11,597 bases of DNA, taken from the NCBI GenBank assembly GCA_015494385.1, contig WGBJ01000091.1:1-11597 (forward strand), read 5' to 3'. How positions within the stretch are numbered: position 1 is the first letter of the stretch; the number at the start of each line of letters is the position of its first letter. The notes beneath the pieces are model-generated. The model searched no databases, was not told the DNA's origin, and worked only from the letters and a program-made list of their open reading frames with translations. Of this stretch, positions 1 through 6,170 are shown one piece after another. Source of the DNA: Marinosulfonomonas sp. GTDB lineage: Bacteria > Pseudomonadota > Alphaproteobacteria > Rhodobacterales > Rhodobacteraceae. The position numbers and the translations under genes were made by a program.

Positions 1-1260
1 CACACCAAACGCTATACCACCCTTGGCATGGCGACCGATCAGGGCAAGCTAAGCAATATCAACGGGTTGGCCGTATTGTCCGATGCTTTGGGCCAGCCCA
101 TCCCGCAAACCGGCACAACCACCTTTCGCCCGCCCTACACGCCGATATCAATGGGCGCGATTGTGGGCGAGGCGCGTGGCGGTATCTTCCAGCCCCTGCG
201 CCGCACCCCTATGCACGACTGGCATGTGGAACAGGGCGCCTATATGGAACCCGTCGGCCAATGGCGCCGCCCCTATTGCTATCCACGGGGGGACGAAAGC
301 CATGATCAGGCCGTGGCGCGCGAGGTGAACAACACCCGCAATAATCTGGGCCTGCTCGATGCCTCGACCCTTGGCAAGATCATCGTCAAGGGGCCGGATG
401 CGGGCAGGTTCCTCGACATGCTATACACCAATATGATGTCCACCTTAAAACCGGGCCGCTGCCGTTACGGGCTGATGTGCAATGAAAACGGTTTTTTGAT
501 GGATGACGGCGTGGTGGCGCGGATTGATGATGACACATTCCTGTGCCACACCACGTCCGGCGGGGCCGAGCATATCCATGCGTGGATGGAGGAATGGCTG
601 CAAACCGAATGGTGGGACTGGAAGGTTTACGTTGCCAATGTGACCGAACAACTGGCGCAGGTCGCCGTGGTTGGTCCCAACGCCCGCAAGCTGTTGGAGA
701 AACTGGGCGGCATGGATGTCACCAAAGAAGCACTGACCTTTATGGGCTGGGCAGACGGCACCATCGGCGGCTTTGACGCGCGGGTCTACCGGATTTCGTT
801 TTCCGGCGAGTTGTCTTATGAAATCGCTGTGCCCGCCTCGCAAGGCCGCGCGTTCTGGGATGCGTTGCACGCGGCCGGTGCGGAATTCGGCGCGATGACC
901 TATGGCACCGAGGCACTGCATATCATGCGGGCCGAAAAGGGCTTTATCATGATCGGGGATGAAACCGATGGCACCGTGATCCCGCAGGATCTGGGGCTGC
1001 ATTGGGCGATCTCGAAAAAGAAAGAGGATTTCCTTGGCAAACGCGCCCAGCAGCGCCCGCATATGGTGGACCCGAACCGCTGGCAGTTGGTCGGGCTGGA
1101 AACGCTGGATGGCTCGACCCTGCCGGACGGGGCCTATGCGCTGGCCGAAGGGGTAAATGCCAACGGGCAGCGCAATATGCAGGGGCGGGTGACGTCAAAC
1201 CTACCATTCGCCCACGCTGGGGCGTGGTATTGCAATGGGGCTGGTGCTGCACGGGCCTGA
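1..1260 (+). CDS. soxA: Sarcosine oxidase alpha subunit, C-terminal part; 5' truncated by window and frameshifted near its 3' end
   Basis: The frame is open from base 1 (HTKRYTTLGM...), so the start lies outside the window. Known role of the family: the alpha subunit of heterotetrameric sarcosine oxidase, which demethylates sarcosine to glycine and passes the one-carbon unit to tetrahydrofolate. The visible ~419 residues cover the junction with the dehydrogenase part (TLGMATDQGK, NGLA, TFRPPYTP) and the C-terminal half resembling the glycine-cleavage T-protein (RRTPMHDWH, LGLLDASTLGKI, GPDAGRFLD, FSGELSYEI, GTEALHIMRAEKGFI). The frame closes at TGA 1258-1260, but the last ~20 residues after GRVTS do not look like the family. 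The expected ending continues in frame 2 to 1369. The gene sits directly upstream of soxG. Subunit identity is confident. Whether the product is functional depends on whether the frameshift is real. Confidence 0.88.
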   Translation, partial: HTKRYTTLGMATDQGKLSNINGLAVLSDALGQPIPQTGTTTFRPPYTPISMGAIVGEARGGIFQPLRRTPMHDWHVEQGAYMEPVGQWRRPYCYPRGDESHDQAVAREVNNTRNNLGLLDASTLGKIIVKGPDAGRFLDMLYTNMMSTLKPGRCRYGLMCNENGFLMDDGVVARIDDDTFLCHTTSGGAEHIHAWMEEWLQTEWWDWKVYVANVTEQLAQVAVVGPNARKLLEKLGGMDVTKEALTFMGWADGTIGGFDARVYRISFSGELSYEIAVPASQGRAFWDALHAAGAEFGAMTYGTEALHIMRAEKGFIMIGDETDGTVIPQDLGLHWAISKKKEDFLGKRAQQRPHMVDPNRWQLVGLETLDGSTLPDGAYALAEGVNANGQRNMQGRVTSNLPFAHAGAWYCNGAGAARA

Positions 1261-1369
1261 CCGGATGGGCGAGGCGATCGAATTTGGCCTGATTGATGGC
1301 ACCACGGTTGCCGCGAAAATTGTTGATCCGGTGTTCTATGACAAAGAAGGGGAGAAGCAGAATGTCTAA
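1197..1369 (+). pseudogene. soxA: Out-of-frame tail of soxA (frameshift point to true stop)
   Basis: After GTG ACG TCA (V-T-S, ending at 1197) the family-like reading needs one base skipped in the AAA run at 1197-1199. From ACC at 1199 frame 2 reads TYHSPTLGRGIAMGLVLHG, then PDRMGEAIEFGLIDG and TTVAAKIVDPVFYDKEG, closing at TAA 1367-1369. VTS-[ST]-Y-x-SP-x-LGR is the usual close of the T-protein-like domain in the alpha subunit, and no other residue is lost or gained. The simplest explanation is a +1 insertion of A. It replaces about 56 C-terminal residues with an unrelated ~20-residue tail. This may be a true mutation or a sequencing/assembly error. The restored stop overlaps the soxG start by 8 bases, as expected for an intact operon. 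Confidence 0.85.
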
Positions 1370-1916
1370 TGCTGTCAGCGCGTTGCAGGGCGTTTCTTCT
1401 GCCGGATATGTGGATGTGCAGGAAATTGGCCTGCAAGGGATGATCACCCTGCGCGGTGATCTGTCGATGGGTAAAATTGCCAAGGCGGTCAAGGCGGCTG
1501 TGGGGGTGGAAATGCCCGCGCAGCGCGGGATCAACCTGAAAGACGGCAAGGGGGCGGCGTGGATGTCGCCGGATGAATTGCTGTTGATGGTGGCCTATCA
1601 GGACGCCGAAGCAACCGTGGCCAAACTGCAAAAAGCGCTGGGCGAGACCCATTCTCTGGTGGTCAATGTCTCGGACGCCCGCGCGGTGTTCACCCTGACC
1701 GGCGAGCGGGTACGCGAAGTGCTGGCAAAGCTGTCGCCGGTGGATATGGACACTTTCCCGATGGGCGAAATCCGCCGCACACGGCTGGCACAGGTGCCGG
1801 CCGCGTTCTGGATGTCGGGCGAGGATGAAATCACGCTGGTGGTGTTCCGCAGCGTGGCGCAATACGCGTTTGATCTGCTGAAAACAGCGGCGGCCAAGGG
1901 CGGCGAGGTCTGGTAA
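1362..1916 (+). CDS. soxG: Sarcosine oxidase gamma subunit
   Basis: This gene encodes 184 residues, starting MSNAVSALQG. ATG 1362 is chosen over upstream in-frame codons from 1293 because GGGGAG at 1349-1354 lies 7 bases before it, and because it gives the usual gamma-subunit length and the normal short overlap with the soxA stop at 1369. The gamma subunit is a small relative of the T-protein fold and is a structural member of the alpha-beta-gamma-delta enzyme in the cytoplasm. Visible support includes QEIGLQGMITLRGDL near the N terminus, the central AAWMSPDELLLMV segment, VSDARAVFTLTGERVREVLAKL, and the terminal FRSVAQYAFDLL helix. It is translationally coupled to soxA, so both are presumably made from one transcript that starts left of the window. 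A following hairpin at 1899-1925 may end it. Confidence 0.9.
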   Translation: MSNAVSALQGVSSAGYVDVQEIGLQGMITLRGDLSMGKIAKAVKAAVGVEMPAQRGINLKDGKGAAWMSPDELLLMVAYQDAEATVAKLQKALGETHSLVVNVSDARAVFTLTGERVREVLAKLSPVDMDTFPMGEIRRTRLAQVPAAFWMSGEDEITLVVFRSVAQYAFDLLKTAAAKGGEVW

Positions 1917-1930
1917 CCCGCCGCCGTTGT
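1899..1930 (+). terminator. Possible terminator hairpin between convergent soxG and the outer-membrane gene
   Basis: GGCGGCG at 1899-1905 pairs perfectly with CGCCGCC at 1919-1925 across a 13-base loop that contains the soxG stop codon. GTTGTTTGCC follows, so the T-tract is poor. The position, in the 19-base gap between two converging genes, suits a terminator for soxG. The weak T-run keeps the call tentative. Confidence 0.35.
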
Positions 1931-1935
1931 TTGCC

Positions 1936-2631
1936 TTATTGACCCAATGCCAGATGATACCCAATTCTGAATTCCGGTGTCAGGGTCGAAACAGACAGGT
2001 TGCCAGCGTCCAAACCTCCAAGATCGGTTAAGGATATGCTGCTTCTTCCGGTTTTGACGACAACGGCACTTGCCGACAACTGTCCACGGCTGCCAACATC
2101 CCTAAGATACCTTAGCCCGACCATGCCATAGCCGCTTGTGCTGCTCTTTGACCCGCTAACAACGGTGTCATCGGTTTGAATGTCCTGATAGACCACCCCG
2201 CCACCAATGCCGAATTCGGTCCGCCAGCGCGTGCCTTTGTTCACAAGTCCCCACAGGTTAACGCCGATGCGCCCCGTCTGGATATTGCTGCGGTAGTGAA
2301 ATGCAGGGTTGGGCAACCCGGGAAAACTGGCCGAGACGACATCATAATCATTGAACCACGCCAGTTCCACTTCGGGGGTTATGGTAACACCTTTCCAATT
2401 CCATTTATCCTGAATACCATAGGTCAGGGATATGCCCTGATAGTCGACTTGAACTGTATCTTTGTTACTGAAATTGCCGGCCGTATTATAGCCGTCAAAC
2501 GCATTTATTGGCGCCCCTGCGATCAGGTTCAGGCCGATATAGCGTTTTGTCCCCTCGGCATGGGCCGGCTGTAGGCCAAGGGTTAAACAAATCGCAATGA
2601 CGGTCGAGGAAAGTAGGGTGCTTTTTTTCAT
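1936..2631 (-). CDS. Small predicted outer-membrane beta-barrel protein
   Basis: The protein has 231 residues from the ATG at 2631-2629. An upstream in-frame start at 2700 exists, but the later ATG begins a textbook signal peptide (MKKSTLLSSTVIAICLTLGL, then QPAHA|EG) and has AGAGAAG about 5 bases before it. The mature part of ~206 residues is a run of amphipathic, aromatic-rich strands: RYIGLNLIAG, VQVDYQGISLTYGI, GVTITPEVELAWF, IQTGRIGVNLWGLV, RTEFGIGGGVVYQ, GYGMVGLRYLR, GQLSASAVVVKT and TPEFRIGYHLALG. That makes about eight strands, the size of OmpA-domain or OmpX-like barrels. It has no OmpA peptidoglycan domain and no terminal phenylalanine. The beta-barrel prediction is by eye. I do not recognise the exact family or the ligand. 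It converges with soxG and diverges from the small secreted-protein genes. Confidence 0.7.
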   Translation of the reverse strand: MKKSTLLSSTVIAICLTLGLQPAHAEGTKRYIGLNLIAGAPINAFDGYNTAGNFSNKDTVQVDYQGISLTYGIQDKWNWKGVTITPEVELAWFNDYDVVSASFPGLPNPAFHYRSNIQTGRIGVNLWGLVNKGTRWRTEFGIGGGVVYQDIQTDDTVVSGSKSSTSGYGMVGLRYLRDVGSRGQLSASAVVVKTGRSSISLTDLGGLDAGNLSVSTLTPEFRIGYHLALGQ

Positions 2632-2834
2632 AATGCTTCTCTTGGTGCTTATTGTTTCTAAAGTGCCTGAACAATGCAAAATAGTTAAAATACAAAACAT
2701 CGATTAAGCCGTTCGGTAACGCATGTCAATTTTTCGCATGCAGCAATTTGAATGTATGATCTTGTGGGTTATTTCTTGCCTTTACTGCCCGTTATTGGTG
2801 TGTAATGCTGGGGTGGGTAACAATAGGTTTAGTG
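2632..2834. other. Divergent, AT-rich intergenic region
   Basis: About 200 bases separate the minus-strand barrel gene from the first secreted-protein gene and should hold both promoters. Visible structures are a weak minus-strand promoter-like pair at 2651-2679 and a short inverted repeat, GCATG 2721-2725 and CATGC 2737-2741, around an AT-rich centre that could be an operator. I could not find a convincing plus-strand -35/-10 pair. No RNA gene or further coding sequence is evident. Confidence 0.5.
2651..2679 (-). promoter_or_regulatory. Weak sigma70-like promoter candidate for the outer-membrane gene
   Basis: On the minus strand TTGCAT (2679-2674) and AACAAT (2656-2651) are separated by 17 bases, with the -10 ending about 20 bases before the chosen ATG. 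The -10 matches the consensus at 4 of 6 positions and the -35 only partly, so this is a positional candidate. Confidence 0.22.
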
Positions 2835-3248
2835 ATGAGAGTTCAAAAAAGTTTTGCCGCAATCCTGTTAGGGGCTATCGCGCTCGCTGGTTCTGCATTT
2901 GCAACATCATACAAATGCAATATCAGGGAAAATGGCCTATATGGCGCGATTCCTTCGGTTTTGGTTTTTTCAGTCAACGAGGAAGAAAGCAAAGCCGTAA
3001 TTTATTATGCTTTGATCAAATATTTATATGAAAGACCAATCGAGGCAAAGCTAGTTGTGGCCAACCCCAAACGGTATACATTCAAATGGTCGGTTGATGT
3101 CCCAACCTCCGAAAATAACAGAACCACAATCAAAACAGATTACAGAGCAAGCTACATCAGGGGAACGCGCAAGATTTCCCTGCGGGGCTTTCCAAGAGGG
3201 TTTGACGTTGAGTTTACCGGCGCTGGGAAATGTATTCCCGTGAAATAA
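2835..3248 (+). CDS. Small secreted two-cysteine protein, paralogue 1 of 4
   Basis: The protein has 137 residues from ATG 2835, chosen because it begins a normal signal peptide (MRVQKSFAAILLGAIALAGS, then AFA|TSYKC). An in-frame ATG at 2805 would put 10 extra residues before it, and neither start has a clear Shine-Dalgarno. Mature cysteines are C28 (SYKC) and C133 (GAGKC), the only two, so one disulfide in the periplasm or outside the cell is likely. The centre, YERPIEAKLVVANPKRYTFKW, matches paralogue 4 (YDRPIEATVVASSDKRLTVKW) almost residue for residue. The rest is beta-rich and has no known catalytic motif. Codon use is markedly AT-rich compared with soxG or sodB, suggesting a different history. 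I do not recognise the family, and the function is unknown. Confidence 0.75.
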   Translation: MRVQKSFAAILLGAIALAGSAFATSYKCNIRENGLYGAIPSVLVFSVNEEESKAVIYYALIKYLYERPIEAKLVVANPKRYTFKWSVDVPTSENNRTTIKTDYRASYIRGTRKISLRGFPRGFDVEFTGAGKCIPVK

Positions 3249-3355
3249 CACGCTTTCCGGGCCTCAAAATGCTGTGATGGGTTCTTGGAATCCGGGTGTG
3301 AATGATTAGTTATAAGGTCATAATATAAACCGGTTCCGAATAGGAGATCTGACAA

Positions 3356-3871
3356 ATGAAACGCATTCTTACGGTTGCTCTTGCATCGTTTGCACTGATG
3401 GCCGGCGCTGCCAGCGCCAAAACATATTCATGCAGCGTCACACCGGACAGCTCCCGCGACTTCATCCCGCACACCCTGTTGATGAATATAGATGATAACA
3501 GCGGTAAAATTTTGATCTATGATGATCTGGTGAAAAAGGTGGTGGGAAAGCCGGTCCGTGGCAAACTGTCCGCTGAAACCGGCAAGCGGATCACTGTGAA
3601 GTGGACTCTGCATCAGGTGCATGACGATTATGGCGAGAGCACGGCGCGTTTCTTTTTTCGGGCCTCCTATTACAAGGATAATGGCAAATTGATCATGTCG
3701 TCTATCCCGGGTGGCTGGGACAATATGTTTGGCGGTCGGGGTCGGTGTACTGTCACATCAGATGAAAACTGGTCCAATGTATTGGCGAATACACCGGTTC
3801 AGACATTTAACGCCCGTGGCAAGGAGCGCTTCTTTATGTCCGGTGAAAGCAACGATTGGGTGTTCCGGTAA
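3356..3871 (+). CDS. Small secreted two-cysteine protein, paralogue 2 of 4, with C-terminal extension
   Basis: The protein has 171 residues. ATG 3356 has a good AGGAG at 3342-3346. The signal peptide is MKRILTVALASFALMAGAAS-A|KTYSC. The only two cysteines are C26 (TYSC) and C131 (GRGRC), spaced 105 residues apart exactly as in paralogue 1. The family core is present as VGKPVRGKLSAETGKRITVKW (residues 63-83), followed by an aromatic strand (ARFFFRASYYKDNGKLIM) and a GGWDNMFGGRGRC close. Unlike the other three it continues about 40 residues past the last cysteine, with a polar tail ending ESNDWVFR. A 107-base gap upstream leaves room for its own promoter. Paralogue 3 begins 36 bases downstream, so co-transcription is likely. 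Function is unknown. Confidence 0.8.
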   Translation: MKRILTVALASFALMAGAASAKTYSCSVTPDSSRDFIPHTLLMNIDDNSGKILIYDDLVKKVVGKPVRGKLSAETGKRITVKWTLHQVHDDYGESTARFFFRASYYKDNGKLIMSSIPGGWDNMFGGRGRCTVTSDENWSNVLANTPVQTFNARGKERFFMSGESNDWVFR

Positions 3872-3907
3872 GCGGGTTATATTTCGGTGGAATGAAAGGT
3901 TCTGGTT

Positions 3908-4351
3908 TTGAGAAAAAAGATGATTGTTGGCGTTTTGGTTGCGGCTTTGTTTACAGGCGCTGCCAATGCGGAGTCGTACGAATGCAAAGTGAAAATCCGT
4001 GGAATTGATTACGGGTGGATATCCAGGGCTTTGGTGATCAATATTCCCTATCGGTTAAATGAAACCTCGGTCGAGAACACACTTATCAAGGCCACAGGAC
4101 CGACAACAGTCCCCGCTGATTTGTCTATGTACAGCAAGCAACGGGTGACTGTCAGTTGGGAACTGAAAGGCGTTCTTGGGCCACATGGCAAGAATTTGGG
4201 AATAATCAGGTACAGGGCGACTGTTTTAAAACCTAGCAACCGGATTTCTGTAACCGCGCTTGACCCTGGCGGGTTACATTCGATTGGCCCCACTATGGCC
4301 CAGGGGCGGGAAACAGCGAGTGCTACAGGCAAGTGTGTGTATCATAAATAA
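3908..4351 (+). CDS. Small secreted two-cysteine protein, paralogue 3 of 4 (probable TTG start)
   Basis: The protein has 147 residues if translation starts at TTG 3908. That start gives a positively charged signal peptide (MRKKMIVGVLVAALFTGAAN-A|ESYEC) and has AAAGG at 3895-3899, 8 bases upstream. The ATG at 3920 would give MIVGVL with no basic n-region, so I prefer TTG, which also aligns the first cysteine (C26) with paralogues 2 and 4. The only cysteines are C26 (SYEC) and C143 (TGKC). It shares DYGWISRALVINI with paralogue 4 (DNGWISKTIVVNV) and the core KQRVTVSWELKG. A ~10-residue insertion (LHSIGPTMAQGRETA region) lengthens the loop before the last cysteine. It is 36 bases after paralogue 2 and 39 before paralogue 4, consistent with one operon. 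Function is unknown. Confidence 0.77.
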   Translation: MRKKMIVGVLVAALFTGAANAESYECKVKIRGIDYGWISRALVINIPYRLNETSVENTLIKATGPTTVPADLSMYSKQRVTVSWELKGVLGPHGKNLGIIRYRATVLKPSNRISVTALDPGGLHSIGPTMAQGRETASATGKCVYHK

Positions 4352-4390
4352 AGATGTGAAATAGTTTGAGTAAAAAAGAAGGGATGGGGA

Positions 4391-4804
4391 ATGAAAAATA
4401 CAATCATAACCGGTGTTTTGGCAATTGGTCTGGTGGCAGGGTCCGCCAATGCCGAAACATACGTTTGCAAGTTGAAAACGTCAGGGCGTGATAATGGCTG
4501 GATTTCAAAAACCATCGTTGTCAATGTGAATGATGCGGGCGACAAAGTTCTGGTTAATGATGCGCTTGTCCAGCAAGCTTACGACAGGCCAATTGAGGCA
4601 ACGGTTGTTGCGAGTAGTGACAAGCGATTGACCGTAAAGTGGGAAGTGAATGGGCTTAAGACTGTACGAGGTGTTACCATCCCGCGCTTTATGTACCGTT
4701 TGACGATCCTGAAAGCACGGGGAAACAAGGCCATTGTCAAGGCTCAGGCCGCTGGTTACTGGGGGGATCTGGGCGCATCCGGTAAGTGCAGACTTAGCAA
4801 GTAA
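4391..4804 (+). CDS. Small secreted two-cysteine protein, paralogue 4 of 4
   Basis: The protein has 137 residues from ATG 4391, preceded by purine-rich AAGGGATGGGGA that offers a ribosome site. The signal peptide is MKNTIITGVLAIGLVAGSAN-A|ETYVC. The only cysteines are C26 and C133 (ASGKC). The order of shared elements is the clearest of the four: YVCKLKTSGRDNGWISKTIV, a D/N-rich turn (NDAGDKVLVND), YDRPIEATVVASSDKRLTVKW, an aromatic strand (RFMYRLTILK), and a GYWGDLGASGKC close. The protein is beta-rich, with no active-site motif that I recognise. It is the last gene of the array. sodB follows after 105 bases, with its own leader. Role unknown: a small periplasmic or exported binding protein or inhibitor is possible, but nothing in the sequence shows this. 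Confidence 0.8.
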   Translation: MKNTIITGVLAIGLVAGSANAETYVCKLKTSGRDNGWISKTIVVNVNDAGDKVLVNDALVQQAYDRPIEATVVASSDKRLTVKWEVNGLKTVRGVTIPRFMYRLTILKARGNKAIVKAQAAGYWGDLGASGKCRLSK

Positions 4805-4849
4805 GCGGTTCTGTCGCATTGTTTGATAAAGGGAAACCCCTTGACCTTC

Positions 4850-4904
4850 CCCCCTTGGCCGCTGCATCTATCGGCATAGATTTTCACGCGAACAACCAAG
4901 GGGG
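4850..4904 (+). promoter_or_regulatory. Inverted repeat overlapping the sodB Shine-Dalgarno
   Basis: CCCCCTTGG (4850-4858) is perfectly complementary to CCAAGGGGG (4896-4904), which contains the sodB ribosome site AAGGGGG, 5 bases before ATG 4910. A second CCCCTTG copy at 4837-4843 could pair with the same site. Folding would hide the ribosome site, but only on a transcript that begins upstream of 4850. TTGACC at 4841-4846 could instead be a -35 box; a transcript from it would lack the left arm. Confidence 0.4.
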
Positions 4905-4909
4905 CTAAT

Positions 4910-5518
4910 ATGTCTTTTACACTTCCCGATCTACCCTATGCACATGATGCGCTGGCCGATGCCGGCATGTCCAAGGAAACACTGGAATACCACCACGACT
5001 TGCACCACAAGGCCTATGTCGACAACGGCAACAAGCTGATTGCCGGCACCGAGTGGGAAGGCAAATCGCTGGAAGACATCATCACCGGCACCTATCAGGC
5101 CGGTGCTGTTGCGCAGAACGGTATCTTCAACAACGCATCCCAACACTGGAACCACACCCAGTTCTGGGAAATGATGGGGCCGAATTCCGGCGCCATGCCC
5201 GGCGAGCTGGAAAGCCGCATCACGGATGCCTTTGGCACGGTCGATGAATTCAAATCGCAGTTTGCTGCAGCAGGTGCTGGCCAGTTCGGTTCCGGCTGGT
5301 GCTGGCTGGTGGTTGATACCGACGGCACGCTGAAGGTGACAAAAACCGAAAACGGTGTGAACCCGCTGTGTTTCGGTCAAACCGCGCTGCTGGGCTGTGA
5401 TGTTTGGGAACATTCCTACTATATCGATTTCCGCAACAAGCGGCCGGTTTACCTGTCCAACTTCCTGGACAAGCTGGTGAACTGGGAAAACGTGGCCGAA
5501 CGTCTGGCCAACGCCTAA
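4910..5518 (+). CDS. sodB: Superoxide dismutase, Fe type
   Basis: The protein has 202 residues, the usual length for a cytoplasmic Fe/Mn superoxide dismutase, and no signal peptide. It converts superoxide to O2 and H2O2. By alignment with the E. coli enzyme the metal ligands are H28 (EYHHDLHHKAYV), H82 (QHWNHTQFW), D164 and H168 (CDVWEHSYYIDF). Q78, four residues before H82, is at the position of the outer-sphere glutamine of iron enzymes (manganese enzymes carry it elsewhere), so iron is the likely metal, though cambialistic use cannot be excluded. The family ending RNKRPVYLSNFLDKLVNWENVA is complete. The start at ATG 4910 has AAGGGGG 5 bases upstream. A strong hairpin with a T-run at 5527-5553 ends the transcript. 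The upstream inverted repeat may affect translation. Confidence 0.96.
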   Translation: MSFTLPDLPYAHDALADAGMSKETLEYHHDLHHKAYVDNGNKLIAGTEWEGKSLEDIITGTYQAGAVAQNGIFNNASQHWNHTQFWEMMGPNSGAMPGELESRITDAFGTVDEFKSQFAAAGAGQFGSGWCWLVVDTDGTLKVTKTENGVNPLCFGQTALLGCDVWEHSYYIDFRNKRPVYLSNFLDKLVNWENVAERLANA

Positions 5519-5526
5519 GTCAAACG

Positions 5527-5553
5527 GGGAGGGCGGATCTGCCCTCCCTTTTT
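5527..5553 (+). terminator. Intrinsic terminator of sodB
   Basis: GGGAGGGC (5527-5534) and GCCCTCCC (5541-5548) form a perfect 8-bp GC-rich stem with a 6-base loop, followed immediately by TTTTT (5549-5553). It lies 8 bases after the sodB stop. This is the clearest intrinsic terminator in the window and separates sodB from the DUF302 gene. Confidence 0.92.
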
Positions 5554-5573
5554 CATATTTGGGGAGACATTGT

Positions 5574-5960
5574 ATGAGCTATACTCTGGACCGCATTCTG
5601 GCCGGCATTGACATGGATACCGCCGAAGAACGGACACGCGCGGCGCTGACGGCCAACGGCTTTGGTGTGCTGACAGAAATCGATGTAACCGCGACGATGA
5701 AGAAAAAGCTGGATGTCGACATGGCCGGGTACAAAATTCTTGGGGCCTGTAATCCGAAAATGGCCTATGAGGCGATCGGGCTGGAGCCGAAACTGGGGGC
5801 TATGCTGCCGTGCAATGTGATCCTGCGCGCCGTGGATGGTGGTGTCGAGGTCAGCGCGATTGATCCTGTGGCCTCGATGATGGGCGTTGATAACGCCGAA
5901 CTGCCTGCGGTCGCTGAAATGGTGCGCGGGATGCTGCAAAAAACGGTTGACGAAATCTAG
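5574..5960 (+). CDS. DUF302 domain protein
   Basis: The protein has 128 residues from ATG 5574, which has GGGGAGA at 5561-5567. A TTG start at 5559 in the same frame would begin inside the sodB terminator and is rejected. The whole protein is one DUF302 domain: ALTANGFGVLTEIDVTATMKKKL (residues 25-46), the hallmark YKILGACNPKMAYEAI with C59, and LGAMLPCNVIL with C80, then a short beta-strand and a terminal helix. DUF302 proteins are small cytoplasmic alpha/beta proteins of unsettled function, often found near redox or sulfur genes. The two conserved cysteines are suggestive of thiol or metal chemistry but prove nothing. The sodB terminator upstream and the palindrome downstream suggest its own transcription unit. 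Confidence 0.88.
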   Translation: MSYTLDRILAGIDMDTAEERTRAALTANGFGVLTEIDVTATMKKKLDVDMAGYKILGACNPKMAYEAIGLEPKLGAMLPCNVILRAVDGGVEVSAIDPVASMMGVDNAELPAVAEMVRGMLQKTVDEI

Positions 5961-6023
5961 GGCCGATAAGGGTCAAACCCCGAAAATCAATGAATTTGAT
6001 CACCGGCAGGAATTGCCATGGTC

Positions 6024-6057
6024 AACACATCCATTAAACCGGTTTAATGGATGTGTT
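6024..6057. repeat. 34-bp perfect palindrome between the DUF302 gene and rarD
   Basis: The arm AACACATCCATTAAACC (6024-6040) is followed directly by its exact reverse complement (6041-6057), with CCGG at the centre. As RNA it would fold into a ~15-bp stem with a 4-base loop. The next bases are TAT, so it has no good T-run in the plus direction. It lies 63 bases after the DUF302 stop in a 210-base intergenic space. It may be a terminator, an operator for a dimeric regulator, or a repeat. The rest of this intergenic space is AT-rich and shows no gene or convincing promoter. Confidence 0.85.
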
Positions 6058-6170
6058 TATCGCCATTAAAACAATATATTACAGCCCAAACGCACCCCTT
6101 GTTTTTTACGGTCTGGACACTGCAGATTTAGGTTATAGACTGTGTTCTTTCCTGAAAGACAGGCAACACC

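Noticed and set aside
1293..1361. Upstream in-frame start for soxG at 1293
   Set aside because: It would overlap the restored soxA ending by ~77 bases and add unrelated residues. ATG 1362 has a proper ribosome site and the usual family start.
1134..1964. Long minus-strand open frame across soxA and soxG
   Set aside because: It is a high-GC shadow of the real plus-strand genes. It has no recognisable motif, and its composition mirrors the codons opposite.
3285..3326. Promoter before paralogue 2 (TTGGAA with TTATAA or CATAAT)
   Set aside because: The spacers are 19 bases or do not fit any -35. The region is plausible for a promoter, but no single pair is convincing enough to annotate.
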